From NCBI GenBank assembly GCA_012934845.2, contig WNNJ02000836.1, positions 1 through 64,000 on the forward strand: a stretch of 64,000 bases of DNA. The letters run 5' to 3'. Below, in pieces: positions 12,034-24,489 of this stretch (its first letter is position 1; every line of letters begins with the position of its first letter). The notes below the pieces were generated by a model that saw only the letters and a program-made list of their open reading frames with translations, ran no database searches and was not told where the DNA came from. Position numbers and translations under genes: made by a program. The stretch comes from Pomphorhynchus laevis (Eukaryota; Acanthocephala; Palaeacanthocephala; Echinorhynchida; Pomphorhynchidae).

Positions 12034-13089
12034 TTATTTGCGACGACGTTTCGCTCTGCCATCGACTGATACTTTAATTTGCGGATATCGTTCACGATCA
12101 GCTGGTAAACTGACAGGTCGTCCATCTACTGTTTTCGAAGTTAGTATCCCGTCTTCTTCTAAAGTTTCGATCACCTGACCGTTTTGTTCGTTACGTGTTC
12201 GTGTAATAATACGACCATTTCGGATTTCAGTTTGCACGCTGGACTTGACCATTGGACTGAAACCACCTGATCTATTGGATGTTGAAATGGAAGAAAAACC
12301 CCCAAAATTACCGAAATCGCTTCCAAACAAACTTGCAAAGGGTCCATCTGATGGAAAACCCAATAAATTACCAAATAGTCCTCCACCTTGACCGAATCCC
12401 ATAATGGGACCACCACCGATGTTTGACAAACCAAACATATCCAACTGATTATGCCTATTGTGTCTATTACTATGTTTTCGAGATAAAGAACGATTGCTGT
12501 TACTGCTGTTAAGAAAATCAACTTCGTTATCTTCTAGTACTCCTTGAGTACTATTTCGTTGACGACGACGGCTGCTGCGGCTAGGGGATAATAAATGAGA
12601 ATCAAACAAATGATCGTGATGGTTGAATAGCGAGTCTATATCGAACGGACTCTGTGATCCAAAAAATTCACGAAAAATTTCGAATGGATCTCGAAATACA
12701 AAATCAAATGGACTATCGGTTTTAAAACCAAAGTTCCTGCCAAATAATCCACCGGGAGACGAACGTCCAGTAAACATCGTTGAAAAGTCTCCGCCGGATG
12801 ACGCCGCATTAGTATGACTTCCTGACGACTGCATGCGCAATCCATCCATGCCGTATTTATCATACATAGATCGTTTACTTTCAGTTGACAATATATCGTA
12901 GGCAGCGTTGATTTCTTTGAATTTCTTTTCGGCTTCCTCTTTTGAATCTGGATTTTTATCAGGGTGCCAACGCAAAGCTAACTTTTTATAGGCTCTTTTG
13001 ACATCCTCAAGAGTTGCGGTGCGTTGGATTCCTAAAATCCTGTAAAGATCTTGTTCATTCGATCGATAGATTGTCGTTGAACTAGGCAT
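12034..13089 (-). CDS. DNAJB6/DNAJB2-type Hsp40 co-chaperone
   Basis: This is a 351-residue protein with an N-terminal J domain (about residues 14-80) that stimulates the ATPase of Hsp70. The invariant HPD tripeptide is at 42-44, followed by KNP. A G/F-rich region (about 90-150) with repeated aromatic-Gly pairs, a Ser/Arg/His-rich stretch (about 165-215) and a second Gly/Phe-rich part (about 220-290) follow. The C-terminal segment with NGRIITRTR...GQVIETLEEDG is typical of the DNAJB6/B2/B7/B8 group, which holds aggregation-prone clients soluble in cytosol and nucleus. The tail KRRRK could be a nuclear signal. The frame is open from ATG to TAA without introns, and the length fits the long animal forms. 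It is the only clear host gene here, isolated among transposons. An intronless retrocopy is possible, but the intact frame suggests function. Confidence 0.93.
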   Translation of the reverse strand: MPSSTTIYRSNEQDLYRILGIQRTATLEDVKRAYKKLALRWHPDKNPDSKEEAEKKFKEINAAYDILSTESKRSMYDKYGMDGLRMQSSGSHTNAASSGGDFSTMFTGRSSPGGLFGRNFGFKTDSPFDFVFRDPFEIFREFFGSQSPFDIDSLFNHHDHLFDSHLLSPSRSSRRRQRNSTQGVLEDNEVDFLNSSNSNRSLSRKHSNRHNRHNQLDMFGLSNIGGGPIMGFGQGGGLFGNLLGFPSDGPFASLFGSDFGNFGGFSSISTSNRSGGFSPMVKSSVQTEIRNGRIITRTRNEQNGQVIETLEEDGILTSKTVDGRPVSLPADRERYPQIKVSVDGRAKRRRK

Positions 13090-13490
13090 TATTGCGTTAG
13101 AGATGTAATCATTTACAGAATAATATCAAATTTTATCTAGAAAAGAGCACAGTGACGAACTTATGAAAATAACTTAGTAATAAAAAATATTAAAAATTTA
13201 AAGATTTTAATATATACCGTGTTCATAGCAATGACTTCATCATGGCACTCTTACTTTAATATAACTGCCGTAGCCTAAATAAAATTTAATCGGACTAATA
13301 TCTTTATTAACATTTTCATATTTATTTTATATTAATTTTAATAACATTTTGAATATTATTTTTTTAATTAGCATTCTTGTTAACATATTATGATTTAAAA
13401 TGTATACAAAATTTAACAAAATCTTCGTTCATTTTTTTAAATAATTAAATATATTAGATATTTTTGATTTTGATGATCCATTTTTCATAA

Positions 13491-13658
13491 TTGAATTTTG
13501 GAAGCAGTATCAAAAAAAGAAAACTTTTAATTTTAATATTTCGCTAACTTCTGTTAACATCAGGAAAAATCAAAGGTTATTTTCCGATGATGCTTACAGA
13601 AGTTAGCAAAATATTAAAATTAAAAGTTTTCTTTTTTGATCCTGCTGCCAAAATTCAA
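13491..13658. mobile_element. Foldback MITE-like element
   Basis: Two arms of about 70 bp face each other around a loop of roughly 25 bp. The left arm starts TTGAATTTTGGAAGCAG and the right arm ends with its near-complement. The arms match along almost their whole length (blocks such as GAAAACTTTTAATTTTAATA), with a few substitutions and one-base indels. No coding capacity is present. This is the form of a short non-autonomous DNA transposon with long terminal inverted repeats. It lies about 400 bp upstream of the DNAJB6-like start codon. I could not assign a superfamily or a target-site duplication. Confidence 0.85.
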
Positions 13659-16600
13659 TATTAAATTATTTGAAACTATCGTCGCCTGCAGTAGCAGTGA
13701 AATTGAGGGAAAATATATTTCTGTTAATACATTTAATTAATAATAAATAATTTAAATTAGTCAAATAACTCTTTATTTATGATACTTTAATATATATGAT
13801 TATATTTTAGAGAAAATGTATTTTGATAAGCAATTTGTTACCGTCACTATGTTGGATCGCATAATATAAATAAAACTTATGGTATAACTGCTTTGGATAT
13901 TTACCAAAAATATATATGTTAACCGCTGGTCTTGGCGTAAGGTCTCAGTGGCAAGTCATGTACTAGTCTAACCCAAATATCTCGCTTAATAGTAACAGAA
14001 TGTAGCTTATTGATTTGCAGAAGTTTAAATGTGAAGTGTTTCTTAAATTACGTATGGAATGTATTATTTTCACGACGATCATAAACTGCAAGTTGAGACA
14101 ATGTTCATTTCGCGCATATGCAATTACGTGAACGAACTACAATAGAGCTGAATTAGATGAAATCGTTTGTATTCATTTGTAAAATAATACTTCAAGTTGC
14201 TATTTGATGTGCAATTCACAATCGAAATTAGGTCATGTTCGTAGCATATCAAATTTTAGATTATTAAAGTTACCAGCGAGCCCGGTGTATCTACTTGTGC
14301 TTTGTAATTCTCAATATCCGTTGTATTTGAAAATGAATAATATAATATTGTTGAAAGTAGATAAATTTTTTAATATTTTAATAACAGGAATGGACTCATA
14401 TATTTACTATATTATCTAGATTTATTTTCATTTAAAATGAAGACACTTAAAAATTAATCCATCCATTAATCAATGTCCTTAAATCAAAAGAGTTTATTTG
14501 AGTAGCAAGAATGCTTTTATGATCAAATATATACATGTCGTTACATTTTCAATTGTTACGAATCGATGACTTCCTGATTGAACTATTGACTAAATTATCG
14601 CGGCAATGTGTGAAGGAAGATTTTAAAACGACTGATGAATTATGAGGACTTTTTAGCCTTCATCAACGAGTCTATTTATAAAATTGATATGATTTTGAAC
14701 GAAACATAATTGTTATCAGGATCTAAAGTATTCAAAATAATATTTCTTAACAAAAAATTCAAAATAATTATTAAAGCAACATTAAGTATTTATATACCAT
14801 ATCCAAGTTATATATTTTACATATCTATACTGATATTTAGAAGTATTTAATGTAAAACATTACATGTAATTACATTACATCATATGAAATACGTCATTAG
14901 CGGTATTTGACCCGCTGCTAAGCTGGGACGAGAAATAGGGGCCGAAACTTAATAACATAGCAGTTCCTCCTGATGACCTATAATCCTTATTCTAATACAT
15001 CATATGTTATTTATTAGTTAATTCATAAAAATTGACTTTTAAATTTCCATTTTAAATTTTAACTTGATATAAATATAAATTGTATAAAATGTTTTATAAT
15101 TATTTAATATTTGTCTTTATTTTTGATTTATACGTTTACTGGAAAGCAGATATTCGACTGCATACCAAAATAAGGCACTTGTACTTTAATCATAAAATTT
15201 TGGCACAGCTAATCTAAAGTGGAGTGTACCTTGTGATCCCTAAATATCAACTAACATTTTCGGCTCCGTGAACTACCATACTATATTATATTTAAATCAA
15301 AAACAATAACAAATACGACATTAATACGAAATAGGAAGTGAGATTTGTTCATGCAATTATATTCTTGTCAAGTAGTTTAAGTTATTTAACCTTGAACTGT
15401 GAATTAAAAAATAAGTGATAATGAAGTGATTGTATTATACAGGAAACCTATTTTTGTTGAGTTGTTTGATCCTCCGATGTTAACACTACTCCACATTTTT
15501 GATAGTTAAAAGATTGGAATTAAACAGGAAACCTATTTTCGCCAATGCTGACTACACATCTCGATATTATGTTCAAGCTCAAATTAGAACTTACGTTTTG
15601 TTGGTACACGTTTATTATATCCTTCCGAAATGGTTTTCCTCAAAGATAAATTAACCCTTAATCGACAAATGTATTTTAGCGTGGTTCAAATCTACGTGTG
15701 TAATTGTAGTTTTAATTTTAAAAATTAAAATTTTTTAAAATAATCCATCATTAAGGCGCCTTCATTTATTAATTAAATTAGATATCAATAAATAATTATG
15801 AAAATACTTTTTATAATTTACGAATATAAATGATTGGACCTAAAAACTACAAATTCAAAAGAAATAAATGAAAGAATATGAACAACAAACATGAGAGGTC
15901 ATAATTGGATTAGATGTTTAAACGAATGGATCTGAACGAAACCATTTAAAAATAAGGATCTGAACAAAGTAACCTGAGTGAACAGAATTTACCTAAACTA
16001 TTAAATAATAAGAACAAAGTAACATGAGGGAACGGAACTTAACGAAACTATCGAATAATACGAATAAATCTAAACTAATGGATCTATATCTGAACAAGTG
16101 AATATCGATAAGATTATTTGTATGAATGCCACTAAACGAATACGAGAAAACGGATTTGAATAAGCAGTTTGAAATGAACAAAACAGGAATAATAGATTCG
16201 AACAAAATGTACATTTAGATTAACATAAAAGAATAAATTTATCTAAATTCGTGGCTCAAACCAGTAAACTATCTCTTGATGCTTAAATAAGTGGCTTTTA
16301 GATTGTCTTTTTGGCCTAAAAAATACCTTGATTGCTTCCTACAATGTAAGAAAATAGATTTGATCACGCAATTATATTTTTGTCAATCAGGTTCAGTTAT
16401 TTAAACTTAAAATTAATTATTGTTCTTTGTCAAGCAAGAATTCATGTAATAAGGTAACTGTGCTTTGTACTGTCGTGAATGCATTGCTCGGTATGTTGCG
16501 GCGTCATCAACATTCATATTGCCACTTTTCGCATTGAACGAGTTTTTCGTTGTCTTTAACTTGAAAAATTTATGCCATTATTTCCACAGGAATCTACGTA

Positions 16601-16690
16601 CAAAGTATGACGAAATTTATTTAAAAAACACTCAAACAGGTATTATTGCTACAGTATCGTTTACGCCGCTTTAGTCGTTCAGAAAATTAA
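13659..16690. other. AT-rich intergenic DNA with degenerate repeats
   Basis: No supported gene. Apart from the PLE 3' end at about 14,870-15,110, there is a repeated string ACAGGAAACCTATTTT (near 15,440 and 15,525). A dispersed pair of about 60 bp lies near 15,330-15,390 and 16,345-16,405. A degenerate GAAC-rich tandem stretch spans about 15,900-16,215. Short frames in the region look like chance. Confidence 0.55.
14870..15110 (+). mobile_element. Penelope-like element 3' terminus (copy 2, terminal part only)
   Basis: The plus strand carries the same terminal sequence as the PLE remnants at 6.2 and 51.7 kb: GCTGCTA and CATAGCAG (14,955-14,962) around GGGGCCGAAAC, then CCTCCTGATGACC and TAATCCTTATTCT, and the TTATTTATTAGTTAATT tail. 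The RT-coding part before it is not recognisable. One of the two complementary pairs is degraded (GACCC instead of GGCCCC). It is an old, 5'-truncated copy. Confidence 0.65.
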
Positions 16691-16788
16691 TGTTTCTATA
16701 AAGAATAAAGAATAAAGAATTTTTTAAATACACCAAAAACAGAGAAAAGAAAAGCAGTCACAAGGTCAGTCAAGAGTCAGCAAACAGA

Positions 16789-19290
16789 TCAATTTTCGAC
16801 TATAATCGGTAAGCAGAAAAACTCAGTCTTCCAAACTTCTGCCTCAGATCTAAAAGGGATCTGAGCCCCTCCCAAACCAATCCAACACGCCGCCTTCCGA
16901 CTGAACCACCGGGGTCTTTTACCCCCCTGAAGAGTCCAATCGGCAAGAACTATGCTGGCCACACGAGAGACGAGGAGCTTAAGAAACCTTAGCCTTTGCT
17001 CTGGGGACGTCCTCTTGAAAAGAAGACTAATCTCGAGATAGCCCAGGTGCCCCAAATGCTCAGCTGTGTTTTCTCTTTCAATGACAAATGTTGCGCCCGT
17101 TTCAGGGCCCAACTAGCTTTCTTCAGGATACGTTTAAGTCTATCCAGGTCAGCTTTCGTCGATTAATTCATCGTAACGGTGAACCCCAGGTATTTTACTC
17201 GACTTGTGAAGGTGGGGAGTGGTTCAGATGCAAATATGGAGGAGAGCGAGGAGAGTGCTAATCTCTTAAGTTTTTGCTTTGTTGCAGGGGAGCCATGAAA
17301 TAATACCACCTGCGATTTTGCATGGTTTAAAATAAGATTGGATTGGGATAGCTGGTCTTTTAATCTTGAAAAGAAACGGCTGATGTCAGAGACTACGTCT
17401 TTACACCTGCATCCAGTGAACAGGGCTGTGGTGTCATCAGCGTTCACCACTAGATGTTGTTCGCGTTTAAATATTTTGAATAGTTTAATAGAGGCAGCAA
17501 GGTATAAGATGAGAAAAAGTGGAGAACCTTGAGGCGCACCTGTAATAGGGTAGAACTGACGCGCATTAGGGTCGTCTTCATAGTAAAAGCGCTTGGTATA
17601 CAACAGGATCTCCACCATGTTCACTATTCTAGCCGGCAACCCGAGGAACCTGAGAGAAGAGATCACAAAGGGAATGAATCTGCGGTCAAATGCAGCAGAA
17701 AAGTCAAGGAAAACAATCACAACTAGACGATGGCTATTATCGCGACAAAACTGCTCAACCTCACCAACTGCTAAATGGACCGAGCGACCTTTGACGAACC
17801 CATGAAAACCTGGAGGGATCAAATTACGCCTACTTAAATAGTCGCAAGTTTAACGCGCAAGCGCTTTTTCGTAAATCAACACGATGGCATTTTGAATCGA
17901 AATGGGTCGCAGATCTTTAGGGCATGATCAGGATTTTACCCTAGGAATAAAAACTCTCTTACTAATATTGATGCCTGCTACATCGGATGGTGAGGTTAAA
18001 AGCATTGTGACGGCCACCTCTCTTCTCTGATCAGCTGTCAAAAGCTGATAGACAAGAGAAGAAGGTGGAGAGACGGATTTGGTGGTGCCCGGGACTTGAC
18101 ACAAGGAATTAAGGATATCCTTTACAGATAGATCCCTACTCATGAACTTACACCAAGGCGGGATTGGTTGAGGTGATTGAGTGGCTCCATAGTTGTGTAG
18201 GGCTAGTGACTCCTCCAAAACTTTATTAAGGTCTACATTCCCTATCAAAACAAATGCTCTATCCTTCCAACAAACAAACTTCTCCTTCGTACTCAGGAAG
18301 GATTAAGGCGAGCAATACTCGTCCTATCGTACTCAGCTGGAACATATATCTAGTACTCCAGTATTCATTCGAGAGCGCCTGTCTGGCGGAAACAGAGAGA
18401 TTAGGGAGATTAAGCAGTTTCGCTAGGACTTTGAGTTTCGTCGGAAAAGGGATTGTATATACGACCTTTATAGGTAGTTGATAAAATCGCGGTAGCTTGC
18501 GAAAAGTGGTAGGTATTAAATTCGGTCAGCCTCTCATTATCTATTCTGGGAAAGAGTTGGATAGCCGCTTGAAAGAAGGCCACTCTGGTCGGATCAAAGT
18601 AAAACCTTCTTCGAAGCAGCATATCTTCCTCAATTCTCCAACGAATTAGGTCATGAGAGGTGGACAATTGCTGGCGCGACTGCTCCGTGCAGAAGGGTTT
18701 TAACAACCACCTCGAGTGAAGCAGTAAAATGTCGAGGATAGAATTTGTTGATGTGCAATGAAAGGTAGGGGGTGGTGGTTTATGAATAAGATAACCGTTC
18801 CTAGCTCAGCGAAGTGCTGCGGTGATCCAACGACCAGTTTTGTCGTTGAAGTCTCCAAGTGTCATGTCATAGCCGCTATCAATAATATCATCCAGGAGGT
18901 CACGGTTCTTGTAAATCTCCCCAGGACGTATGTAGACATTGACTAGACTGAGGCGTTTACCGCTCTTACAGAGTGAAACTACTAAACAAGACATAGCTGG
19001 ACACGAATAATTTAATAGGAGAGAGGATCTTAACGAGCACTTAAGTAAGTTCAAGAGTCCTTGAGATAAAGAGGAGTGAGGTGGGGTTATTTACGGAGTA
19101 TAGTGGGAACAAATGTGCTTTGGAATAAATTGAGTAATGTTCTGGGGGAGACGGATAGACCGCGTCTCCTGAAGAACTATAACATCTGCATCTCTACCAG
19201 ATAGAAGTCTTAGGGCAGAAGCACCTCCCGAATTCCACTGAAAGATATTCAGTGAAAAAGGCTCACGAGTACTCTACATTGTGATAGAAT
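16789..19290 (-). pseudogene. LINE ORF2 remnant, endonuclease-reverse transcriptase (copy B)
   Basis: The order on the minus strand is: start of the endonuclease with QETRSIRLPQ (about 19,110-19,270); APE core with GDFNDKTGRW (18,806-19,054); SHDLIRWRIEED block (18,410-18,706); linker (17,928-18,248); RT with FLDFSAAFDR, QGSPL and an altered catalytic box NADDT in place of YADDT (17,163-17,822); C-terminal part (16,789-17,112). The change of the Tyr before the two Asp residues and at least four frame breaks mark it as dead. The R1/Jockey-group assignment rests on domain order and motif style and is moderately sure. Confidence 0.87.
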
Positions 19291-19329
19291 AGTTGGATTG
19301 GGGGATTGACTATCTAGACAGAGCTAGGT

Positions 19330-20360
19330 GCAGGAAGGTTGCCCCCCTCCACTAACTCCATCCGGGATCGGTACTTGCTCCTCGGCAGTATCTTCATTTC
19401 CCATGCACTGCTTTCCCTTGCGTTTGATCATATTCCCAATCTTGTGAGGGGGACTGTATGGGCAGAAGCCCCCTCCTTTAGATTTAGGCAGTGCTGTTGC
19501 GGCCTAAACAGAAGGATTGGACCCAACCGCCCCCAAGGCCATCAGAATAAGATTTTGCAGATTCCTGCAAGATACTTCATTCTTAACTTCGTTTAGCTTG
19601 ATGATGTCTGCATCATCTATTCGATGCGATGATGCCTTAGCAAATGAAGCAGAAGACTTTGATGGTTTCTGATAGAGTTTTCTGTAATCTTTAAAGACAG
19701 GGAATTTCCTGCCCCGGGCAGGTTGGCACCCCCCTTCGCAGTTATAGCAAAACGGGGGCCACAAAGCTCGTTTGACAATAGGACCGGGCAAGCAGCCAAT
19801 CCACAAACCCCACAGGTGGAGGTCCCATTGCAGTTGGAGGCCCAATGCTCCATTTGTGACAACGAATGCAGTGGGGAAGGTGAATTCATCACTTTCAATC
19901 AGTTGGAACCTGATGTTTAGCCCCATAGAGGGGTTGTTATTTGATGTATCGAGTATCTTAACCCGATCTAATGGAGCAGAGCAAAATCCGACGGGGATAG
20001 GTTCCCCGTTCCGTCCTTTAAGAAGCCGAAAGTTGTTGACTTTGAAAGATTCACAGAGAGACTCCAGGTCTCCTTCTTCAAGCCAGCACGGCAAATAAGT
20101 GACTTTCAAAGTCATAAGTATTGGTTTTTCGATTAATTCGCCGAATTCAGCCAAATAAGACTTGAAAAACGTAGTGTACACCTTTGCTAGGTCCGCCGTG
20201 CCAAAGGAAATATTTATATCGGCTGGGTGGAACTTTACTGTATTGAAAATTATCCTCGTGGGATATTCAGAACAAAACTTTTTTAGAAAAGTGTCAAATA
20301 GTTTTTGACGTGGTAGAGGAAGTTTTGGTTTTATTATTAATAAATTCTTCTGTTATTATA
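19330..20360 (-). pseudogene. LINE ORF1 (gag-like, zinc-knuckle) remnant (copy B)
   Basis: The protein has an RRM-like N-terminal part (about 20,000-20,350; IIFNTVKF, PILMTLKVTYLP), then a segment matching RLLKGRNGEPIP, then CCHC knuckles. The first knuckle reads MEHWASNCNGTSTCGVCG in a shifted frame (about 19,780-19,860). It would coat element RNA. The frame changes inside the knuckle region and stops lie near its 5' end. Confidence 0.8.
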
Positions 20361-20471
20361 TGGGGAACATATCCCCATCACCAGGAGTCAACAAAACAAT
20401 ATTGACCTTGTTCGTTGTTCGATGTGTAGAGGAAATTACGAGAAAATCATGTTTTTTTCGGAGGAATCGCA

Positions 20472-21703
20472 TTGTTATTCGCTCCAAAAACTGAAATCTT
20501 TGAACGCTCCGACATGTTCACGTTTTTGAAATTTGCTCGCTCTCAGAAACAAAACGTACCAATTGTTTTTATCAAGAAGGTGAGGATGTTGACGAATATG
20601 ATGTCGACATTCAAAGATTGCCAAATTTTTATTTTTCTACAAAAATGTAGTGTTAGTAAAATTTTGTGCGACGGAGCATCAAAGCGAAACAGCAACAACG
20701 ATTCTAACCTCGATTCAATCTCAACGTTGGAAACAGAGACTAATAAGGTATACCCATTGTCTTCCGACAAAGTAAGTAACGTTTCTTTTGATGGGGTTTT
20801 ACCCCCCCCCATTCCAAAACTTCAAAATCTATGCATTGTAACAATTAAAAAACCAACAGAAAAGCATTTGTTCTTCAAATATTTCTTAAAAGACTTTGCA
20901 CTAAGATATGGAAATCGTATTATATTCAACAAAGTCAAAATTACTGATAACATGATTCGTATTTCATTTGCTACTCCAGATTTCTTGAACGATTATGCCA
21001 ATAATTTCGAGGAAACTCATAAAGATGTAGCATCTATTGAGGTGAAACCGCTGTTGGCCTCTCTCAAGATTAATAACTTCCCTCCTCAATTAGAGGATGA
21101 AGACATTATAAATCTGTGTAACAAATTTAAAATTAACAATCTGCGACAACTAAAAGGGAGGGATGGAGCAGGGAGGGCTGCTCCATCTGCTCAGCAGAGT
21201 TAAACAAGGCTCGTTTGCTTTCCAACAGTTGTAATAACCCATTTCTTGGGTACAATCTCGCTTTCACCATCCTTGACGAGGGACAACCTGACATACCCCC
21301 ATTGTAGTGGGTGCCACAAGTGGGGACACTGGAGATCAAATTGCAAATCCCCTCCTGTCTGTGGGGTTTGTGGTTCCGAGACTTGTCTGGATTTACTGGC
21401 TAGGACGCGTTGTAATAATACTGCTAAATGCATTAATTGCGGACTGGACCACCCGGCGTGGTCCAGAAAATGTCGAGTTTTCAAACAATATAAAAATCAC
21501 TTTAGGAGTGCCCGTCCGGTATTCTTTGTGGCGGCATCTAGCAATAATAACCAGAATACTGGGAAACTGACGGATCATGACATCATTCGGCTCATTTCCG
21601 AATCCAAGAAGACAACACTGGCGTCCATGGAGGACTTGATTCGAAATCTTGTCAATTCCATCCTATGTGCGCAGTCGATTCCTGCATCTCCGGCTGTTTA
21701 AAG
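20472..21703 (+). pseudogene. LINE ORF1, gag-like protein with CCHC knuckles (copy C)
   Basis: The first frame (20,472-21,203) holds the RRM-like region, and the second (21,246-21,701) holds the zinc knuckles CSGCHKWGHWRSNC, CGVCG...C and CINCGLDHPAWSRKC. Between them at least two frameshifts separate segments that are continuous in copies A and B. The arrangement of an RRM-like domain followed by two or three CCHC knuckles is typical of ORF1 in R1, I and Jockey group LINEs. The start codon at 20,472 is the first ATG of the frame and is not otherwise supported. Confidence 0.82.
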
Positions 21704-21904
21704 ATCTAAGAAAAGAGGGGCTTCGGTCCCTAAAGTTCCGCCATTGAAGCTTATTAAAGGCTCTTCCTTATGGTCTCCGAAAAATGAAGATAATGTCGCA
21801 CAGGGGACGGCACCCGAGGCTGTGGCTGGTTGTAAGGGGGTAACACTCCTACTACTGGCCCAGTCTAGGTTGTCGGCTCCCAATCCAACTAATCCATCAC
21901 AGTA

Positions 21905-24357
21905 GTGAGTAAGCCCGAGCCTTTTTCACTGAATATCCTTCAGTGAAATTCGGGGGGGGGCTTCTGCCCTTAGGCTTCTATCTGGTAGAGACGCAGATGT
22001 TATAGTCCTTCAGGAGACACGGTCTATCCGTCTCCCCCAGGACATTACTCGATTTATCCCTAAGCACATTTATTCCCACTATACTCCGTACATAACCCCC
22101 TCACTCCTCTTCATCTCAAGGACTCTTGACCTTAGTTAAATACTCCTTAAGATCCTCCATCATTTTAAACTACGGATGTCCAGCCCTGTCTTGTTTAGTA
22201 GTTTTATTCATCAAGAACGGTAAACGCCTCAGTCTAGCCAACGTCTATATTCGTCCAGGAGAGATTCACAAGAACCGTGACCTCCTGGATGGGATAATTG
22301 ATGGCGGCTATGACATGGTACTAGGTGACTTCAACGACGGAACTGGTAGTTGGATTAATGCAGCACTTCGCAGAGCCAGGAACGGTTATCTTATTCATAA
22401 ACCTCCGTCCCCCTCCTTTCATTGCACGACAACCAATTCACTCCTCGACTTATTATTGCTCCACGAGAAGTGGTTGCTTAAACCCTTCTGTATAGAGCAA
22501 TCGCGTCAACATCTGTCCACCTCTCATGACCTGATTCGTTGGCGGATAGAAGAGGACTCCCTGCTTCGTAGAATATTCCACTTTGATCCCATCAGGGTGG
22601 CTTTCTTCCAAGCAGCGATACAGCGCTTCCCCCGAATTGGCAATGAGAGTTTAACCGAATTTAATTCCTATCTCTCTTCGCAAGCCACCGCGATTTTATC
22701 AACTACCCATAAAGGTCGTATTTTCAGTCCCACTCCGACAAAACTCAAGGTCCTAGCTAAACTACTTCATCTCCCTGACCTCTCTTCTTATGCCAAACAG
22801 ACGCTCTCGAAAGAATACTGGCGTACCAGACACTGGTTCCAGCTGAGTAAGGATAAGTCGAGCATTGCTCGTCTTTACCCTTCTCAGTCTTCCTTTTGGA
22901 AGATATTCAAGAAAGATAAGTTTGTTTGTTGGAGGAATAGAGCGTCTGGGTGGATTAGTAGAATAGGCCTTGACAAAGTTTTGGAGAAGTCACTTTCCCT
23001 ACACAATTATGGAGCCACTCAATCACCACAACCAATCCTGCCTTGGGGAGACTTCAGGAGTAAAGATATATCTGTCCCAGATATACTCAATGCCTGGGGG
23101 CCTCTTCCGGGCACCTCCAAAACCGTCGTTCCTCTCTCTTCTCGTGTCTGTCAGCTTTTGACAGCCGATCAAAGAAGGGAGGTGGCCGTCACAATGCTAT
23201 TAGCCACCCCCATCCGATGTGGCCGGCATCAACATTAGTCGTAGAATTTTTAACCCAAAATTATCCGGTCTCATGTACTAAAGACCTGCGGCCCATTTCG
23301 ATTCAAAATTCCCTCGTATCGATCTACGAAAAAGCGCTTGCGCGTATAATTCGCGATCATTTAAGTAGCCGTAATTTAATCCCACCTAGTTTCCATGGGT
23401 TCGTCAAAGGTCGCTCGGTCCATTCAGCAGTAGGTTACGCGCATCAGTTCTGTCGGGAGAATAGCCATCAACTTGCTGTGGCTGTTTTCCTTGACTTTTC
23501 TGCTGCATTTGACCGCATCTCCATTCCTTTTGTTATCTCTTCTCTCAGGTCCCTCGGGTCGCCTGCGAGAATTGTTAACAGGGTGGAGATACTGTTGTAT
23601 ACCAAGCGATTCTACTACGAAGATGACCCTGATGCGCGTCAGTTCTACCCTATTACGGGTGTGCCTCAAGGTTCCCCTCTTTCTCTTATCTTGTATCTTG
23701 CCGCCTCCATTAATCTCTTCAAAATATTTAAACAACGGGAACAACGTCTAGTGGTGTACGCTGATGACACCACTGTTCTCTGGACGCAGGTGTAAGGACG
23801 TAGTCTCTAGCATCAGCCGTTTCTTTTTAAGATTAAAAGAGCAGTTACCCATGTCCAATCTTGTTCTAAACTCCGCCAAATCGCAGGTGGTTGTCTTTCA
23901 TGGCTCCCCTGCGACGAAGCAAAAGTTTAAGAGACTAGCACTCTCTGCTCTAGCCTCCATTTTTGCCTATGATCCACTCCCTACCTTCACAAGTCGAGTA
24001 AAATACCTGGGGTTCACCGTTTCGGTGAACTGGTCAGCGAAAGCTGACCTGGATAGACTAAAACGTATCCTGAAGAGAGCTAGTTGGGCTGTGAAACGGG
24101 CCCAGCATCTGTCGTTGAATAGGAAAACTCAGGTGCGCCTCTGGGGCACCTGGGCTATCTCGGGGTTAGTCATCTTCTCTGGAGGACGTCCCCCAGAGCA
24201 AAGACTAAGGTTTCTTAAGCTCCTCGTCTCTCGCTTACCCAACATAGTCCGCGCCGACTGGTCTCTTCGGGGGGTGAAAGACCCCGGGTGGTTCAGTCGG
24301 AGAGCGGTGTGTTGGATTGGTTGGAGGACTCAGATCCCAGTGGATTTGAGACCTTAA
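21905..24357 (+). pseudogene. LINE ORF2, APE endonuclease-reverse transcriptase (copy C)
   Basis: The endonuclease begins near 21,920 (QETRSIRLPQ, catalytic Glu). The metal-binding GDFND block is near 22,325 and the TSHDLIRW block near 22,525. The long frame 22,126-23,238 runs into RT, which continues in 23,217-23,795 (RPISIQNS, FLDFSAAFDRI, GVPQGSPLS, YADDT near 23,757) and in 23,764-24,357. Three or more frame changes break it. No RNase H domain is visible after RT. The last frame ends with TAA at 24,355-24,357. Confidence 0.88.
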
Positions 24358-24489
24358 TTTGGGAAGAAGTTTGCACAGATCATTGAATCTACGGTTGACA
24401 AGTTTTTTTGTGACTCTGACTCTTTTCCTTTCTATTATTTATTTAGTTATCGGTTGTTATGTTATGTAATAAATCCTTAATATTATTAT

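Larger units (their letters stand above)
16692..20460 (-). mobile_element. R1/Jockey-like APE-type LINE, copy B (broken)
   Basis: This is a near full-length copy of the same family as A and C, on the minus strand, with ORF1 and ORF2 remnants in order. Its 3' end is followed by an AAAGAATAAAGAATAAAGAA microsatellite near 16,700-16,720, a tail form common in APE-type LINEs. Its 5' end faces the 5' end of copy C at about 20.4 kb. The copy is broken by several frame changes and stops. Confidence 0.87.
20460..24480 (+). mobile_element. R1/Jockey-like APE-type LINE, copy C (broken but nearly full length)
   Basis: This is the best preserved of the three copies. It has a 5' part from about 20.46 kb, ORF1 (20,472-21,703), a spacer, ORF2 (about 21,905-24,357) and a short 3' UTR ending near 24,470. 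Copies B and C lie head to head, so their 5' ends share the region around 20.4 kb. The downstream neighbour begins after a TAATATTATTAT stretch, where the RLE-LINE array starts. Confidence 0.87.

Noticed and set aside
12171-12521. Open frames overlapping the DNAJB6-like gene in other frames
   Set aside because: They are shadows of the repetitive G/F- and Ser-rich coding sequence.
14204-14419. 71-codon open frame on the plus strand
   Set aside because: No similarity to any family I know and no signals around it. It lies among decayed repeats.
16465-16674. 69-codon open frame before LINE copy B
   Set aside because: No motif. It abuts LINE tail sequence and is probably chance.
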